From positions 32,953-78,711 of the forward strand of contig NVWF01000004.1 of NCBI GenBank assembly GCA_002746155.1: 45,759 nucleotides of DNA. Reading direction: 5' to 3'. Below, piece after piece: positions 34,873-44,739 of this stretch. The translations under genes were made by a program, and so were the position numbers. The notes under the pieces are model-generated. The model did not search any database. It had not been told where the DNA came from and was given only the letters and a program-made list of their open reading frames with translations. Within the stretch, counting starts at the first letter, position 1, and each line of letters opens with the position of its first letter. This stretch comes from Gammaproteobacteria bacterium. GTDB taxonomy: Bacteria > Pseudomonadota > Gammaproteobacteria > Enterobacterales > GCA-2746155.

Positions 34873-35008
34873 TAAATACTATGTGTTTCTTATTTCTTGG
34901 TCAGCAATAACCTCTAACAAGCAGATTTTCTATTCAACATACTTTGAAAATTCAGGTTATATTCCTATCTGAGCTACTACACTTTAAAGTAAGAAAGTGC
35001 CTTCTTAA
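34873..35008. repeat. Direct repeat R2, copy 2
   Basis: Matches 32993-33075 and 33247-33313 as a continuous unit. In copy 1 about 170 bases interrupt it. The two copies bracket the FkbM gene. Confidence 0.8.
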
Positions 35009-35016
35009 AAGCTTGC

Positions 35017-35133
35017 TCCATGAAAACGGGTTAAGTTAACCCTCGGCAACTGCTTCTGCGTTACTCTACATCCTCATCCTGCAGTCATCGGTTTCGGCAT
35101 CAATGCAGCAAGCTTTGCAATGAAGTCCAGTGG
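35017..35133 (-). pseudogene. Relic of an IS91-type (Y2) transposase
   Basis: The minus strand reads PLDFIAKLAALMPKP, then a disrupted part with a stop, then LPRVNLTRFHG, matching the conserved 'FIARLAALVPxPRVHLxRYHGV' area of IS91/ISCR-type transposases as I recall. Only 39 codons remain. It lies between R2 and R1 of the second repeat unit. Confidence 0.65.
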
Positions 35134-35163
35134 TTAAAAGTTGACGTGAGTAGGATCATCTAT

Positions 35164-35340
35164 ATTCATGGTTTTTTACCTGACATTCACTCATTATTTG
35201 TTCAATTAATCTACAATAATTCACTAGCTAAGATAAAGTATTAATGGTAAATTCTAACCAACTTGATGCTCAATTTAATCTGATGAATTAATCTAGCGAT
35301 TATACTCATTATCCAATGAAAACATAGCAGCATTTTCAAA
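35164..35340. repeat. Direct repeat R1, copy 2
   Basis: Copy of the pncC start and upstream DNA, about 95 percent identical to 32511-32687. Its end is 46 bases before the intact MBL gene. Confidence 0.95.
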
Positions 35341-35386
35341 ACAACCTAAACACTAGACTCCACTTAATAAGAGAGTTATTGATAAA

Positions 35387-36445
35387 ATGTATAAGTGTAT
35401 ATTACCCATTAAAAATCAACTGACTCGTACCGGTGCAGTTCCAATTTTTACAGAAGGCTTGTATGAGTTAGCTGAAGGAATCTATTCATGGATGGTTCCA
35501 AATGGCTCTTGGGGAGAAAGTAATCACGGCTTAATAACGGGACGTACTGAGTCCATATTAATAGATACAGCTTGGGATGTTACTTTAACCAAAACCTTAA
35601 TCAAGCGCCTAGACCCTATTATCAATTCAAAACCTATCAACAAAGTGATTAATACCCATGGCGATGGTGATCATTGTTGGGGCAATCAATTATTTGCTGA
35701 TCGAGAAATCATCGCCTCGAGGGCGACACAACAAAATATGTATCATGTCAAACCAGAAATCTTACAGAAGGTTAAGAAGGTTTCAGAGGTAGTGCAACAT
35801 ATACCGATCTCACGCTGTAAGCATTTCGGCCAATGGTTTACTCATATGTTATCTTCCTATGACTATCGAGATGTCACCATCACACCTGCAACTACTACTT
35901 TTGAGAGGGAAATGACTATTCAAGGTGATCCCCATGAATTGGTGCTCTATGAAATGCAGTCTTCCCATACTGATGGCGACACCTTGATATATCTTCCTAA
36001 GGAAGAAATTTTATTCTCCGGAGACATTTTATTTATCCAAGGAACACCGGTACTTTGGGCAGGAACTGCCGATAACTGGATTGACGCCTTAAAGAGAATT
36101 ATTGAGTTAAATCCTAAAACTATTGTACCTGGACATGGCTACTTTACTGACACTGAAGGCGTAAAGGCACTCATCGACTATTGGCAATTTGTTGATCACG
36201 AACTTAAGCAGCAATTCCTCAAGGGGGTCACATCAGTGGAAGCTGCAAATCTGGTGGCTTTAAGTGCTGATTTCAAGAAACGTGGCTATCACAAGTGGGA
36301 CGCAGCAGAACGAATAGTTACCTCATCCATGACCCTGTATAAACATTGGTCAAATGCTCCTCCCAGCAAGCCTAGCACTTATAAACAACTAAAGATGTTT
36401 AGCGAACAGGCAGAGTTGTCCGTGAGACTAAAAGCAGCTAGTTAA
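35387..36445 (+). CDS. MBL-fold metallo-hydrolase
   Basis: 352 residues. The metal site begins NTHGDGDHCWGNQLF, the HxDxDH form of the MBL fold (His, Asp, His ligands); further ligand candidates are His in QSSHTDGDTLIYLP, Asp in LFSGDILF and His in VPGHG. The C-terminus (about 255-352) is helical. Family substrates range widely (thioesters, lactones, phosphoesters), so no reaction is assigned. An ancestral duplication left a dead copy at 32694. It ends 8 bases from the convergent dapA-like gene. Ribosome site is weak. Confidence 0.88.
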   Translation: MYKCILPIKNQLTRTGAVPIFTEGLYELAEGIYSWMVPNGSWGESNHGLITGRTESILIDTAWDVTLTKTLIKRLDPIINSKPINKVINTHGDGDHCWGNQLFADREIIASRATQQNMYHVKPEILQKVKKVSEVVQHIPISRCKHFGQWFTHMLSSYDYRDVTITPATTTFEREMTIQGDPHELVLYEMQSSHTDGDTLIYLPKEEILFSGDILFIQGTPVLWAGTADNWIDALKRIIELNPKTIVPGHGYFTDTEGVKALIDYWQFVDHELKQQFLKGVTSVEAANLVALSADFKKRGYHKWDAAERIVTSSMTLYKHWSNAPPSKPSTYKQLKMFSEQAELSVRLKAAS

Positions 36446-36453
36446 ATAAATTC

Positions 36454-37362
36454 TTAAACAACCACCTGAAAATCATCATCCTCAAGTAGAACAGGACTTT
36501 CACCGACTAGGTTTTGAACATCTATAGCCTTTAACAAGGCTAACCCTACTTTTCTTTGTTGAATATTTAGTGGTAAGTAAGGCAATCTAAACACTGGTTC
36601 TATGGCCTGAGTCATCATTAAAGCGGTATTGATAGCGATGGGATTCGGTTCACAAAACAACCAAGAAATCAGTTGCTGTACCGATTGCTCTAACTCAGCA
36701 TTATTATCATCCATTAACTGCCTCATTATTGAGGGAATTATATTTGATGTAACTGAAATGACGCCATGGGATTGATACTTGTGACGGCCAATAAAACACT
36801 CATCATCATTACCTGACCAACAGGCAATACCCAAGCGCTCATACTGCTCTATCCTTTCATTACCGGCACATTCTTTAACGCCTATGAAGTTTTCATGCTC
36901 CGCTAAATTTTGAATAATATTAGCTTGTATATCCTGACCTGTGCGCCCAGGAACGTTATAGATAAAAGCTGGTCCTATATCAAGGTTTTTCGACAGGTGC
37001 GCTAAGACACCCGCTTCCGAGGTTTTTCCATAATATGGATTGATTTGGAGGGCTGCATGCATACCGGATGCAAAGCCATACTCAGTAGCTTTAATCGCTT
37101 CACGGGTGTTGTTAGAGCCTGAGTTACCCACGATTAATAATTGCTCACCATACAAGTTACTCGAATGGGCTATGAGCATTAAATGCTCTTCCCAATTTAA
37201 TAAGTGCCCTTCCCCTGTTGTTCCTCCAACTATAATACCGTCGATGCCAGCGGCAATTTGTTGTTCCACTAAATAATCATAGCGGTCTAAATCTATCTCT
37301 CCCTTAATCGTATAGGGCGTTTTTATGGCAGTTATTAAACTTGCACTTCTAATTTTGTCCAT
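36454..37362 (-). CDS. dapA: Dihydrodipicolinate synthase family protein (plant-like DapA)
   Basis: 302 residues of the DapA/NAL aldolase family. The Schiff-base lysine is Lys163 in GVKECAG, Tyr135 and Arg140 lie in FIYNVPGRTG, and Thr48-Thr49 in GGTTGEGH. These match true DHDPS, which condenses pyruvate with aspartate semialdehyde in lysine and cell-wall synthesis. Stretches such as LITAIKTPY, IVGGTTGEGHLLNWEEHLMLI, SNNTREAIKATEYGFASGMHAAL and INPYYGKTS look much closer to the plant enzyme, from memory, than to E. coli DapA. AAGAAA-type ribosome site before ATG. The block position beside decayed genes suggests it arrived by transfer. Confidence 0.88.
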   Translation of the reverse strand: MDKIRSASLITAIKTPYTIKGEIDLDRYDYLVEQQIAAGIDGIIVGGTTGEGHLLNWEEHLMLIAHSSNLYGEQLLIVGNSGSNNTREAIKATEYGFASGMHAALQINPYYGKTSEAGVLAHLSKNLDIGPAFIYNVPGRTGQDIQANIIQNLAEHENFIGVKECAGNERIEQYERLGIACWSGNDDECFIGRHKYQSHGVISVTSNIIPSIMRQLMDDNNAELEQSVQQLISWLFCEPNPIAINTALMMTQAIEPVFRLPYLPLNIQQRKVGLALLKAIDVQNLVGESPVLLEDDDFQVVV

Positions 37363-37510
37363 TGTGAATTTCTTTTTAGGTTAAGGTTATGAATATAATT
37401 GTTAAGAATTGGAGTCTTGTAAATTATACACCCCTACACACTGATATCTCATACTATTTATAATAAAAATAGATAGTAGTGGTCTAATGAAGCTACCTGT
37501 CTTCTACAAG

Positions 37511-37555
37511 TTAAAATTAACCCAGTGTCTGGCCCTGTCCCATATTCACAGATTA
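37511..37555 (+). pseudogene. Fossil fragment of mutS
   Basis: 45 bases match 41063-41107 inside the intact mutS at 39 positions and would encode part of [15 protein letters not shown]. The surrounding 250 bases are not recognisable. It indicates a past partial duplication. Confidence 0.75.
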
Positions 37556-37611
37556 ACACTCTCGATATCGTAATATTAATGGTTTTATGCCAAACTTAAT
37601 GACTGGATCGG

Positions 37612-37640
37612 TGGCTTACTGCCTTAAAGAACGTAAGCCA
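37612..37640. terminator. Hairpin downstream of the TonB receptor gene
   Basis: TGGCTTAC (37612-37619) and GTAAGCCA (37633-37640) form an 8-base stem, 23 bases beyond the receptor stop. The T-rich run is on the plus side, so terminator strength on the minus strand is uncertain. Confidence 0.4.
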
Positions 37641-37662
37641 TTGTTTTTGATGTCTTTGTTTT

Positions 37663-39816
37663 TTAGAACGTATATCTCATACCTATAACTATATTTCTAC
37701 CGACTCTTGGCGCGACATCTTTAATGAATGATCCGTGATCTCTGGCTTCTTCATCCAGTAAGTTATTGCCTTTAAGAAAAACAAAGAAATCACTTTCGCT
37801 AAAGACCATGCGATAGGAGAATTCAAGATCGAGCAACTCAAAACCTTTAGTGGCTAATTCGTTTTGACCGGTGCGATTTTGTGTTTGATAGTTTACCCAA
37901 GTTAAATCCGCAGAAAAATCCTGAAAACTATAGTTTAAAACAACACCCGTTTTCGAAGCGGGGATCCTCGGTAAATGAGCGCCATCTGTTAGCTCAGCAC
38001 GGACTAGATCAGTAAACAAATCAAGATTTAATTCATGTCCGTTAACTCTCACCAATGGAATTTCGAGCTGTAATTCCAGTCCGGTATAAGTGGCATCTTG
38101 TTGTTTGTAACAAACCAGCAACAACTCCGATTGTTGAGCATGAGTAATGGCATCCGTTGTTAGACATGAGTCTGTTAATAAAACAGTTTCAGCAAAAATA
38201 AAGTCTGAGAATTGGTTGTAAAATATATTCAATTCGCCGGCTATCTTGTCAGTCTCAAATCGATAAGAAAAATCCAAATTGTTTGAGCTTTCGTTGTTTA
38301 AATTAGGATTGCCAATCTCAAATGATTGAGTTGCCAAATGTGCCCCATTAGAGAAATATTCATCGGCATTAGGGAAACGCACTGCGTGTGACAAATTGAA
38401 AGCCAGCTTATTGTGCTTACTGATTGAATAAACACTCCCGATAGAATAACTAAACCCGTCATTGGAACGACTATCGCCTAGGTCTGTATCAATGGATTGA
38501 GTTTCAAATCTTGCGCCTAGCTCCCATTTTAACGCGCCAAGGCTTTTTTCTTCTAGCCAAAATACGGCGGTATTTTTAGTCTTTGACGGTGCAACGACGG
38601 CCTCATCACCAATGGCAGAGAAATCTCGATCGATCAATTGTACGCCAAATACTCCTAACCAGGATTGCCATTCGGAATGTTTTATATAAGACTTAAATTC
38701 GGTAGCCTTGTTGCTAAACTGGGTGCCTAGTTCGACGCCCTCAAGTTCTTGATGCTGATAGTCAGTGTAAGCTATGCCAACAAAAAGTTGCTCTATGCCT
38801 TTAAAAGGCTGGTTGAGTTTGGTTTGAAAATCATATCGAGTTTGAGACATGTCAATAACCACAGTGTCTTCTTTATGATGTTCTTCTTCATGATGAGCAT
38901 GGCCAGGTACTCCATATTTTTTTTCAATTCTGTTTACCGATACACCCCAGTATCCTTTATCAGTTATATAGGTTGAACCAATACTTCCACCTTGAGTACT
39001 AGTCGCACTATTTTCTAGCACACCAAACACCTCTTCTTCCTCGGCATGTTCTTCACCTTCTTCTTCTTCGTGATGACGAAGGATCGCTGATTCTGCGAAG
39101 CCCGGTATTTGTAAATCATTGGTGCTTGAGTCATAACCGTCAAGGTGCCAATTCCAGCTTTGGCTTCCTCCGTCTAAAGTGAAAACGCTGGACTGCTCGC
39201 CAGTGGAAGAGTCGCCAAGTCTAATTTCAATACCGCCAGAAATCCCATCTTCTACATTTGGGTTTATTTTTCGATCCATTACATTGACCACACCACCAAT
39301 TGCGCCGCTACCATAGAGCAAGGTTGCGGGCCCCTTTACTACTTCAATTTGCTCAGCTAAAAGTGGCTCTAACCCAACATCATGATCGGCACTAATGGTT
39401 GAGGCATCTTGAACGATCATTTGATTATTGGTGATTTTTACTCTGCCGCCACTTAAACCGCGAATAATTGGGCGGGAAACCGCAGGGCCAAAAGAAGACA
39501 TATTCATGCCCGGCTCTAAGCGCAAAATCTCGCCCAAAGTTCCGGCGCGTTTACTGATTAATTCTTCTCCAGAAAGCAAAATAGTTGGCGTCGCCATATC
39601 AAGCGCAGTGTGTTCCAGTGGATGGGCGTTGATGACGATCTTATGTCCAGGCTCCTCTTTTAACGAGATAATCAGCGGGTTCTGCTCATCGTCAGACATG
39701 TTATCGGGGATTGGATTTCCGTCGATGTCTTCAATCTTTAGTTGAACGGTTTTAGCGTTAATCGACGACTGACAAAGCAGGGCAATTGCGGCTGCGATTT
39801 TTAGTTGTTGTTTCAT
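37663..39816 (-). CDS. Histidine-rich TonB-dependent outer-membrane receptor (ZnuD-like)
   Basis: About 717 residues. Signal peptide MKQQLKIAAAIALLCQSSINA; a plug domain (about 45-190) with RAGTLGEILRLEPGMNMSSFGPAVSRPIIRGLSG and VVKGPATLLYGSGAIGGVVNV; then a 22-strand-type barrel ending in GMRYTF with terminal aromatic Phe. Two His/Glu clusters lie near residues 240-260 and 305-325 (HHEEEEGEEHAEEEE and HAHHEEEHHKED). Such loops in ZnuD-type receptors bind zinc, so zinc or another divalent metal is the likely substrate. I chose ATG 39816, because AGAGA precedes it and the signal peptide begins there; an ATG at 39843 is in frame. Confidence 0.9.
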   Translation of the reverse strand: MKQQLKIAAAIALLCQSSINAKTVQLKIEDIDGNPIPDNMSDDEQNPLIISLKEEPGHKIVINAHPLEHTALDMATPTILLSGEELISKRAGTLGEILRLEPGMNMSSFGPAVSRPIIRGLSGGRVKITNNQMIVQDASTISADHDVGLEPLLAEQIEVVKGPATLLYGSGAIGGVVNVMDRKINPNVEDGISGGIEIRLGDSSTGEQSSVFTLDGGSQSWNWHLDGYDSSTNDLQIPGFAESAILRHHEEEEGEEHAEEEEVFGVLENSATSTQGGSIGSTYITDKGYWGVSVNRIEKKYGVPGHAHHEEEHHKEDTVVIDMSQTRYDFQTKLNQPFKGIEQLFVGIAYTDYQHQELEGVELGTQFSNKATEFKSYIKHSEWQSWLGVFGVQLIDRDFSAIGDEAVVAPSKTKNTAVFWLEEKSLGALKWELGARFETQSIDTDLGDSRSNDGFSYSIGSVYSISKHNKLAFNLSHAVRFPNADEYFSNGAHLATQSFEIGNPNLNNESSNNLDFSYRFETDKIAGELNIFYNQFSDFIFAETVLLTDSCLTTDAITHAQQSELLLVCYKQQDATYTGLELQLEIPLVRVNGHELNLDLFTDLVRAELTDGAHLPRIPASKTGVVLNYSFQDFSADLTWVNYQTQNRTGQNELATKGFELLDLEFSYRMVFSESDFFVFLKGNNLLDEEARDHGSFIKDVAPRVGRNIVIGMRYTF

Positions 39817-39846
39817 GTTTGATCTCTCATAGTAAATAGTCATCGC

Positions 39847-39865
39847 TTTTACTTTAAAAGTAAAA
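39847..39865. promoter_or_regulatory. Palindrome just upstream of the receptor gene
   Basis: TTTTACTT-TAA-AAGTAAAA, perfect 8-base arms, 31 bases before the ATG. Candidate operator for a metal-responsive repressor; the protein is not identified. Confidence 0.4.
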
Positions 39866-39887
39866 TAGCGAGCAAAATTGAATAACG

Positions 39888-39909
39888 ATTAAATTAAAAT
39901 TAATTTAAT
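39888..39909. promoter_or_regulatory. AT-only palindrome between the small gene and the receptor
   Basis: ATTAAATTAA-AA-TTAATTTAAT, perfect 10-base arms. Could be an operator or a weak hairpin; base composition makes chance more likely than usual. Confidence 0.3.
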
Positions 39910-39933
39910 CTAACTTAACAAGATTTAATTAAA

Positions 39934-40221
39934 CTAAGAGATCAGGATTGGAGGGGCTCTAGCATGGAAAGTGTAATAGGAAACGATCTTAACTGGCGTG
40001 CTAACCTGAAACCATTTGATATTTTCAAAGTTAGGCACCAAGAAGCAATTAACCGAGTTTGTTATTTGATCTTCTTTATCGGATATGAGAGTAATACAAA
40101 AATGAGCCTCAGTTTGTTGATTATGTTCTTCACTAAGCTCGTGATGCAGCACTAAGTATTGGGCAAAAACCCAACTTAACAGGAACGCTAATACACCGAT
40201 TTTATATTGTTTAACAAACAT
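39934..40221 (-). CDS. Small exported protein upstream of the TonB receptor (DUF2946-like)
   Basis: 95 residues: a hydrophobic N-terminus (about 8-25, IGVLAFLLSWVFAQYLVL) then a short polar part containing LHHELSEEHNQQTEAHF and a final HARAPPILIS. The His-rich middle and RAPP end resemble small proteins (DUF2946/CzcI-like) encoded beside metal receptors, by memory. A palindrome GTTATCATAAC lies 9 bases upstream. It precedes the receptor on the same strand with 117 bases between. The gene is short, so I rate it moderate. Confidence 0.6.
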   Translation of the reverse strand: MFVKQYKIGVLAFLLSWVFAQYLVLHHELSEEHNQQTEAHFCITLISDKEDQITNSVNCFLVPNFENIKWFQVSTPVKIVSYYTFHARAPPILIS

Positions 40222-40229
40222 TCATACAC

Positions 40230-40240
40230 GTTATCATAAC
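40230..40240. promoter_or_regulatory. GTTATCATAAC palindrome, possible Zur/Fur-type half operator
   Basis: An 11-base perfect palindrome directly upstream of the small exported protein. It resembles the GTTAT/ATAAC cores of zinc-uptake operators but is shorter than a full site. Confidence 0.3.
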
Positions 40241-40342
40241 CACAGATTGAGGAACAAGCTTTTCGATCAAACTGTAAATTAATTATTGCCCTAGGTGTTA
40301 ATGTTTTGCTAATCTGGTGTTCTTTTAAGAAAATCCAATTAA

Positions 40343-42913
40343 ATGACAGATGAAATGACACACACCCCTATGATGCAACAATATTTACGCATCAAAGCCG
40401 AAAATCCTGACTTATTATTGTTCTACCGGATGGGTGATTTCTATGAAATGTTTTTTGATGATGCAGTAAAAGCTTCAAGATATTTAGACATTTCTCTTAC
40501 CGCAAGGGGCAAGGCGAATGGTGATCCTATACCCATGTGCGGTGTGCCCTATCATGCGGCTGAACAATATTTAGCTAAACTAGTTAAACAGGGCCACAGT
40601 GTGGCTATTTGTGAGCAAATTGGCGATCCCGCAACCTCTAAAGGGCCTGTTGAAAGAGCAGTTGCCCGCATTCTTACACCGGGAACCTTAACAGATGAAG
40701 CATTATTAGATAATCACTCGGATAATCTTCTAGCGGCTGTTTCAGTGAACTCTTCAGGTAATTGGGCATTAGCTTGGATCAATTTAAGTTGCGGGGATTT
40801 TAGAGCCACCATGCACTTAAATCTTGATTCTCTACTCACTGATCTTGACAGGCTTCAGGCAAAAGAAATACTTTGCTCTGAAGAAGTCAGAGATGAATTA
40901 AGTGTAACACCCTACCACTATACAACTAGACCCGAATGGGAATTCGATGTTGATACCGCTTACAGAAACCTTTGTAAACAATTCTCAACCCATGATCTCC
41001 ATGCCACTGAATGTGACGAACAACCTCTTATCCAAAGTGCTGCTGGTGCGATTATTCAATACTTAAAATTAACCCAGCGTATGGCCCTACCCCATATTCA
41101 CACCTTAAAGAGAGAACACGTAAGACAAACCATAATATTAGATGCAGCCAGTCGGCGTAACCTTGAAATTAATCGCAATTTAGGTGGTGGAGAAGAACAT
41201 ACTCTCTACTCGGTTTTAAATAATTGCCAGACTGCCATGGGTTCACGATTGTTAAAACGCTGGTTAAGTCAACCCTTAACAGATACTACACGCATAGGAC
41301 TCCGCTTAGATACGGTTGAAAGTTTAGCAACAAATGAAGCCTATATGGATATTCAGTCATTGTTAAATCAAGTGAGTGATATTGAACGAATCCTATCCCG
41401 TATAGCATTATTTACTGCTAGGCCACGTGATTTAAGTCGTCTGAGAGATACCTTGGAAATACTGCCTTCTCTCGTTTCGAAACTTGATAATATTAGCAAA
41501 TCTTTTAAAACTAAATTATCGGTGAGTCTGAATCTCTTTGAAGATCTTCATAGGCTATTACAGCAGGCAATAATCGAATCACCACCGCTGCTTATTCGCG
41601 ATGGCGGTGTCATTGCACAGGGTTATAATGAGCAGTTAGATGAATATCGGCAATTGACAGATCAATCATCAAATTTTCTTAAGCAACTGGAAGAAAGTGA
41701 ACGAGTAACTACTGGCTTAAATTCATTAAAAGTAGGCTACAACCGAGTACATGGTTACTACATTGAAATAAGTCGCCGTGAATCAGATAATGTCCCACTG
41801 CACTACAATCGTCGTCAGACCTTAAAAAATGTAGAGCGCTTTATCATTCCTGAGTTAAAGCAATATGAAACTAAAATCCTGGCCAGTTCATCTGAAGCCT
41901 TGTATCTGGAAAAACAACTTTATGAAAAGTTATTAATAAGTATCCAGACTCAATTGACCGATCTACAAGCCTTAGCCCACTCTCTATCTAGACTTGATGT
42001 ACTCACTGGTTTTGCACAGTACCAAGATGAAAACCCTGTGGTCAGGCCAAGCTTTCAGTTGCAAACCGGTATCCACATATCAAATGGACGTCATCCAGTT
42101 GTGGAACAAAGCCTTGTGGCTGATTTTGTTCCCAATGGAACTAAACTCGATCAGAAAAATCACTTACAAATCATCACTGGACCTAATATGGGTGGCAAGT
42201 CGACCTATATGAGGCAAACGGCTCTTTTGACTCTTATGGCCTATTGTGGCTGCCCTATTCCTGCTACTGAAGCCAAATTCGGCCCTATTGACCGCATCTT
42301 TACTCGCATTGGAGCAAGTGATGATATTGCATCAGGTCGTTCTACTTTCATGGTTGAAATGAGTGAAGCAGCAACTATTTTACACCAAGCTAATGAAACC
42401 AGTTTAGTGATTATTGATGAGATTGGCAGGGGCACTTCAACCTATGATGGTATGGCTCTTGCCTGGGCTTGTGCAGAGGCATTAGCAACGAATAATCATA
42501 GTCTATGCTTGTTTGCTACGCATTATTTTGAGCTCACCCATCTCGAAGAAACTATCGCAGGAGTGAGTAACATTCATTTCGATGCTGAAGAGTATGGTGA
42601 TGAAATTATCTTCCTTCATCAAGCAAGACCTGGCCAAGCAGATAAGAGTTACGGCATACAAGTTGCCAGACTTGCAGGATTGCCATCAGAAGTCATTAAA
42701 AAAGCTGCAAACAAACTCGAAACTCTTGAACAGAAAGGGTATCATGCGGGCGTTAAAACTTCAGTTAACACTGAAGCAACTGAAACACCCGAAATTTCTG
42801 AGCAGATAGCCTTAAGTATCAGCGATAAGATAAGACAATGTGATCCGGATACTATGACGGCGCGCGAAGCTTTAGACTTGTTGTATTCACTAAGAGCTAA
42901 GTTTGATAAATAG
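40343..42913 (+). CDS. mutS: DNA mismatch repair protein MutS
   Basis: 856 residues, full length. N-terminal mismatch-reading motif [11 protein letters not shown] (Phe and Glu); connector and lever domains; ATPase with Walker [10 protein letters not shown], signature around [15 protein letters not shown], and Walker [16 protein letters not shown]. It binds mismatches and starts repair with MutL. It is followed by fdxA 33 bases on, a standard pseudomonad-type pair. The divergent side is normally pncC-recA; here 7.8 kb of cargo lies between. Confidence 0.98.
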   Translation: MTDEMTHTPMMQQYLRIKAENPDLLLFYRMGDFYEMFFDDAVKASRYLDISLTARGKANGDPIPMCGVPYHAAEQYLAKLVKQGHSVAICEQIGDPATSKGPVERAVARILTPGTLTDEALLDNHSDNLLAAVSVNSSGNWALAWINLSCGDFRATMHLNLDSLLTDLDRLQAKEILCSEEVRDELSVTPYHYTTRPEWEFDVDTAYRNLCKQFSTHDLHATECDEQPLIQSAAGAIIQYLKLTQRMALPHIHTLKREHVRQTIILDAASRRNLEINRNLGGGEEHTLYSVLNNCQTAMGSRLLKRWLSQPLTDTTRIGLRLDTVESLATNEAYMDIQSLLNQVSDIERILSRIALFTARPRDLSRLRDTLEILPSLVSKLDNISKSFKTKLSVSLNLFEDLHRLLQQAIIESPPLLIRDGGVIAQGYNEQLDEYRQLTDQSSNFLKQLEESERVTTGLNSLKVGYNRVHGYYIEISRRESDNVPLHYNRRQTLKNVERFIIPELKQYETKILASSSEALYLEKQLYEKLLISIQTQLTDLQALAHSLSRLDVLTGFAQYQDENPVVRPSFQLQTGIHISNGRHPVVEQSLVADFVPNGTKLDQKNHLQIITGPNMGGKSTYMRQTALLTLMAYCGCPIPATEAKFGPIDRIFTRIGASDDIASGRSTFMVEMSEAATILHQANETSLVIIDEIGRGTSTYDGMALAWACAEALATNNHSLCLFATHYFELTHLEETIAGVSNIHFDAEEYGDEIIFLHQARPGQADKSYGIQVARLAGLPSEVIKKAANKLETLEQKGYHAGVKTSVNTEATETPEISEQIALSISDKIRQCDPDTMTAREALDLLYSLRAKFDK

Positions 42914-42946
42914 CAGCTTGCTTGAGCAACCTCTAGGAGATATACA

Positions 42947-43270
42947 ATGACTTTTGTCGTTACCGATAACTGTATTAAGTGTAAATATACTGACTGTGTT
43001 GAAGTTTGCCCGGTGGATTGTTTTTATGAAGGACCCAATTTTTTAGTTATTCATCCAGATGAATGTATAGACTGTGCACTTTGTGAACCAGAATGCCCTG
43101 TGAATGCAATTTATGAGGAAGATGATGTGCCAAAAGGCATGGAACACTTTACGCCGCTAAATGAAGAGCTTGCTGAGATCTGGCCAAATATTACAGAGAT
43201 GAAAGCTCACCCTGAAGATGCAGAAAAATGGGAAGGTGTAGCAAATAAATTCGAGCACTTAGAAAGATAG
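42947..43270 (+). CDS. fdxA: Seven-iron ferredoxin FdxA
   Basis: 107 residues. Cluster ligands: C-x2-C-x4-C-x3-C-P near the N-terminus ([17 protein letters not shown], where an Asp or extra Cys shapes the 3Fe-4S site) and [12 protein letters not shown] for the 4Fe-4S cluster. It is an electron carrier of the Azotobacter FdI type. AGGAG precedes ATG. Its stop is 4 bases from the stop of the convergent regulator. Confidence 0.96.
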   Translation: MTFVVTDNCIKCKYTDCVEVCPVDCFYEGPNFLVIHPDECIDCALCEPECPVNAIYEEDDVPKGMEHFTPLNEELAEIWPNITEMKAHPEDAEKWEGVANKFEHLER

Positions 43271-43274
43271 TCCT

Positions 43275-44492
43275 TTATTGGAATTGCACTAAAAACGCAA
43301 CCATATCATCTTGATAATAGTTTTTAGAAGACAAACTAAGTTGTTTAAGAATACCTGAAACAGATACTTCATCGTCGTTACAAATCGCTTGTAGTGACTG
43401 AGTAACAATTGATTTATTTCCATGAGTTAATGCATCCACAAAACCCGTAGAAAACATCCCTAATGTAAAATTATTCTCTATTTTCAAATAGTGTTGTTCA
43501 TATTCTGCCGATGCTAACTGGCCAATTGGATAGCTCTCCTCTAGTAAACTAGTTGCCGTGTTTCCTAAGCTCACAATTGGAATAGGATTATAACCACCAA
43601 GACAATAGGACAGAGATTGATCATGGCGGCTAATCACCCCATAAAACAAACTGATACATTTACCTAGGTTACTTTTCAATAATTCAGAGTTGAGGTAAGT
43701 CAATAATTTTGATGGATTAATAATAGTGGAATCTGCACTATTTCTGTAACTTCGTAATGGCTGATTGATTAAGCTTTTTAATAAGATATTTGCAAACACT
43801 GAATTTTCATTGAGAGTTGAAATATCGGCTATATAAAAACAGATGTAATTCTTATCCAGCTGAAAGTAGTCAAGGAATACATTGCCAAAACTTGCTGAAG
43901 GGATGATGGTATGCTGAAATTTGTACTTGCCGATAAATGTTTCAGGTGCAGGTAGTAATTGTAACTGAAATTGACGGGCTGTTATCGGATCACTGGTTAG
44001 GTAATGTAAATTTTTAACCAGTTCGTTGTTTTCTAAATTTTTTTGCTTGTCATACGCAGTATTATCATCAATAACATTATTTACTCCCGATTGACACTCT
44101 AAAGCTGACTCTATAGCCTCATCAAATGTTTTAAAATCAAGGATTGGCTTAGTTATATAATCTGTTGCCCCCTTCCTTATTGCCTCTACTACGTCTTTTA
44201 TCTTGCCAAGACCTGAGAAAGCTATGATGGGAGTTTCTGGAGAAGTATCCTTAAATATTTCAATCAGTTCGAGACCGTCTATATCAGGAAGTCGTAAATC
44301 ACACAGTATTAATTCAGGTTTATGCAGATTGAAAGAGTTTAACGCTTCGATACCACTACTTGCTGTATGCACATCATAGCCACTGCTCGAAAGATAAATA
44401 TCCATTGTTTCAAGAATAGTCACATCATCATCAACGACTAAAATCTGATAAATTTTTGACTGCGCAATATTTTGATAACCAGAGGTATTCAT
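43275..44492 (-). CDS. RssB-like response regulator with degenerate PP2C domain
   Basis: 405 residues. Receiver domain (about 14-135) with phospho-acceptor Asp65 in LILCDLRLPD and Lys in YITKPI. A linker follows, then a PP2C/SpoIIE-type domain (about 185-405). The metal-binding GGDFYDY and DVSGHG motifs of active phosphatases are replaced by ASFGNVFLDY and ADISTLNEN, while a late YQDDMVAF keeps DD. Loss of metal ligands matches RssB, a ClpXP adaptor for the stress sigma factor RpoS. The neighbours PilZ and mlaA are as I recall around P. aeruginosa rssB. A role in RpoS turnover is inferred. Confidence 0.85.
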   Translation of the reverse strand: MNTSGYQNIAQSKIYQILVVDDDVTILETMDIYLSSSGYDVHTASSGIEALNSFNLHKPELILCDLRLPDIDGLELIEIFKDTSPETPIIAFSGLGKIKDVVEAIRKGATDYITKPILDFKTFDEAIESALECQSGVNNVIDDNTAYDKQKNLENNELVKNLHYLTSDPITARQFQLQLLPAPETFIGKYKFQHTIIPSASFGNVFLDYFQLDKNYICFYIADISTLNENSVFANILLKSLINQPLRSYRNSADSTIINPSKLLTYLNSELLKSNLGKCISLFYGVISRHDQSLSYCLGGYNPIPIVSLGNTATSLLEESYPIGQLASAEYEQHYLKIENNFTLGMFSTGFVDALTHGNKSIVTQSLQAICNDDEVSVSGILKQLSLSSKNYYQDDMVAFLVQFQ

Positions 44493-44739
44493 AGCTCTCC
44501 AATACTCCTAAAATCAGCAAAACTTAGATCATTTACCCGTTCCACCAAGATGCATGTTCCTAGTCATGTTGAAATATGCAGCTTGAATGATGGTGGGTAT
44601 ATACACTTTAGAATAGACTAGTTTGATGACAAGTCTGTGTTTTAATCGACTATTTTTAACATCTGTCTAATAAGTTTTAAATTTCCTGCTATGCTATAGA
44701 CTAGTGGAACACCCTGTTTGTCTTATATAAGGAAATCTT

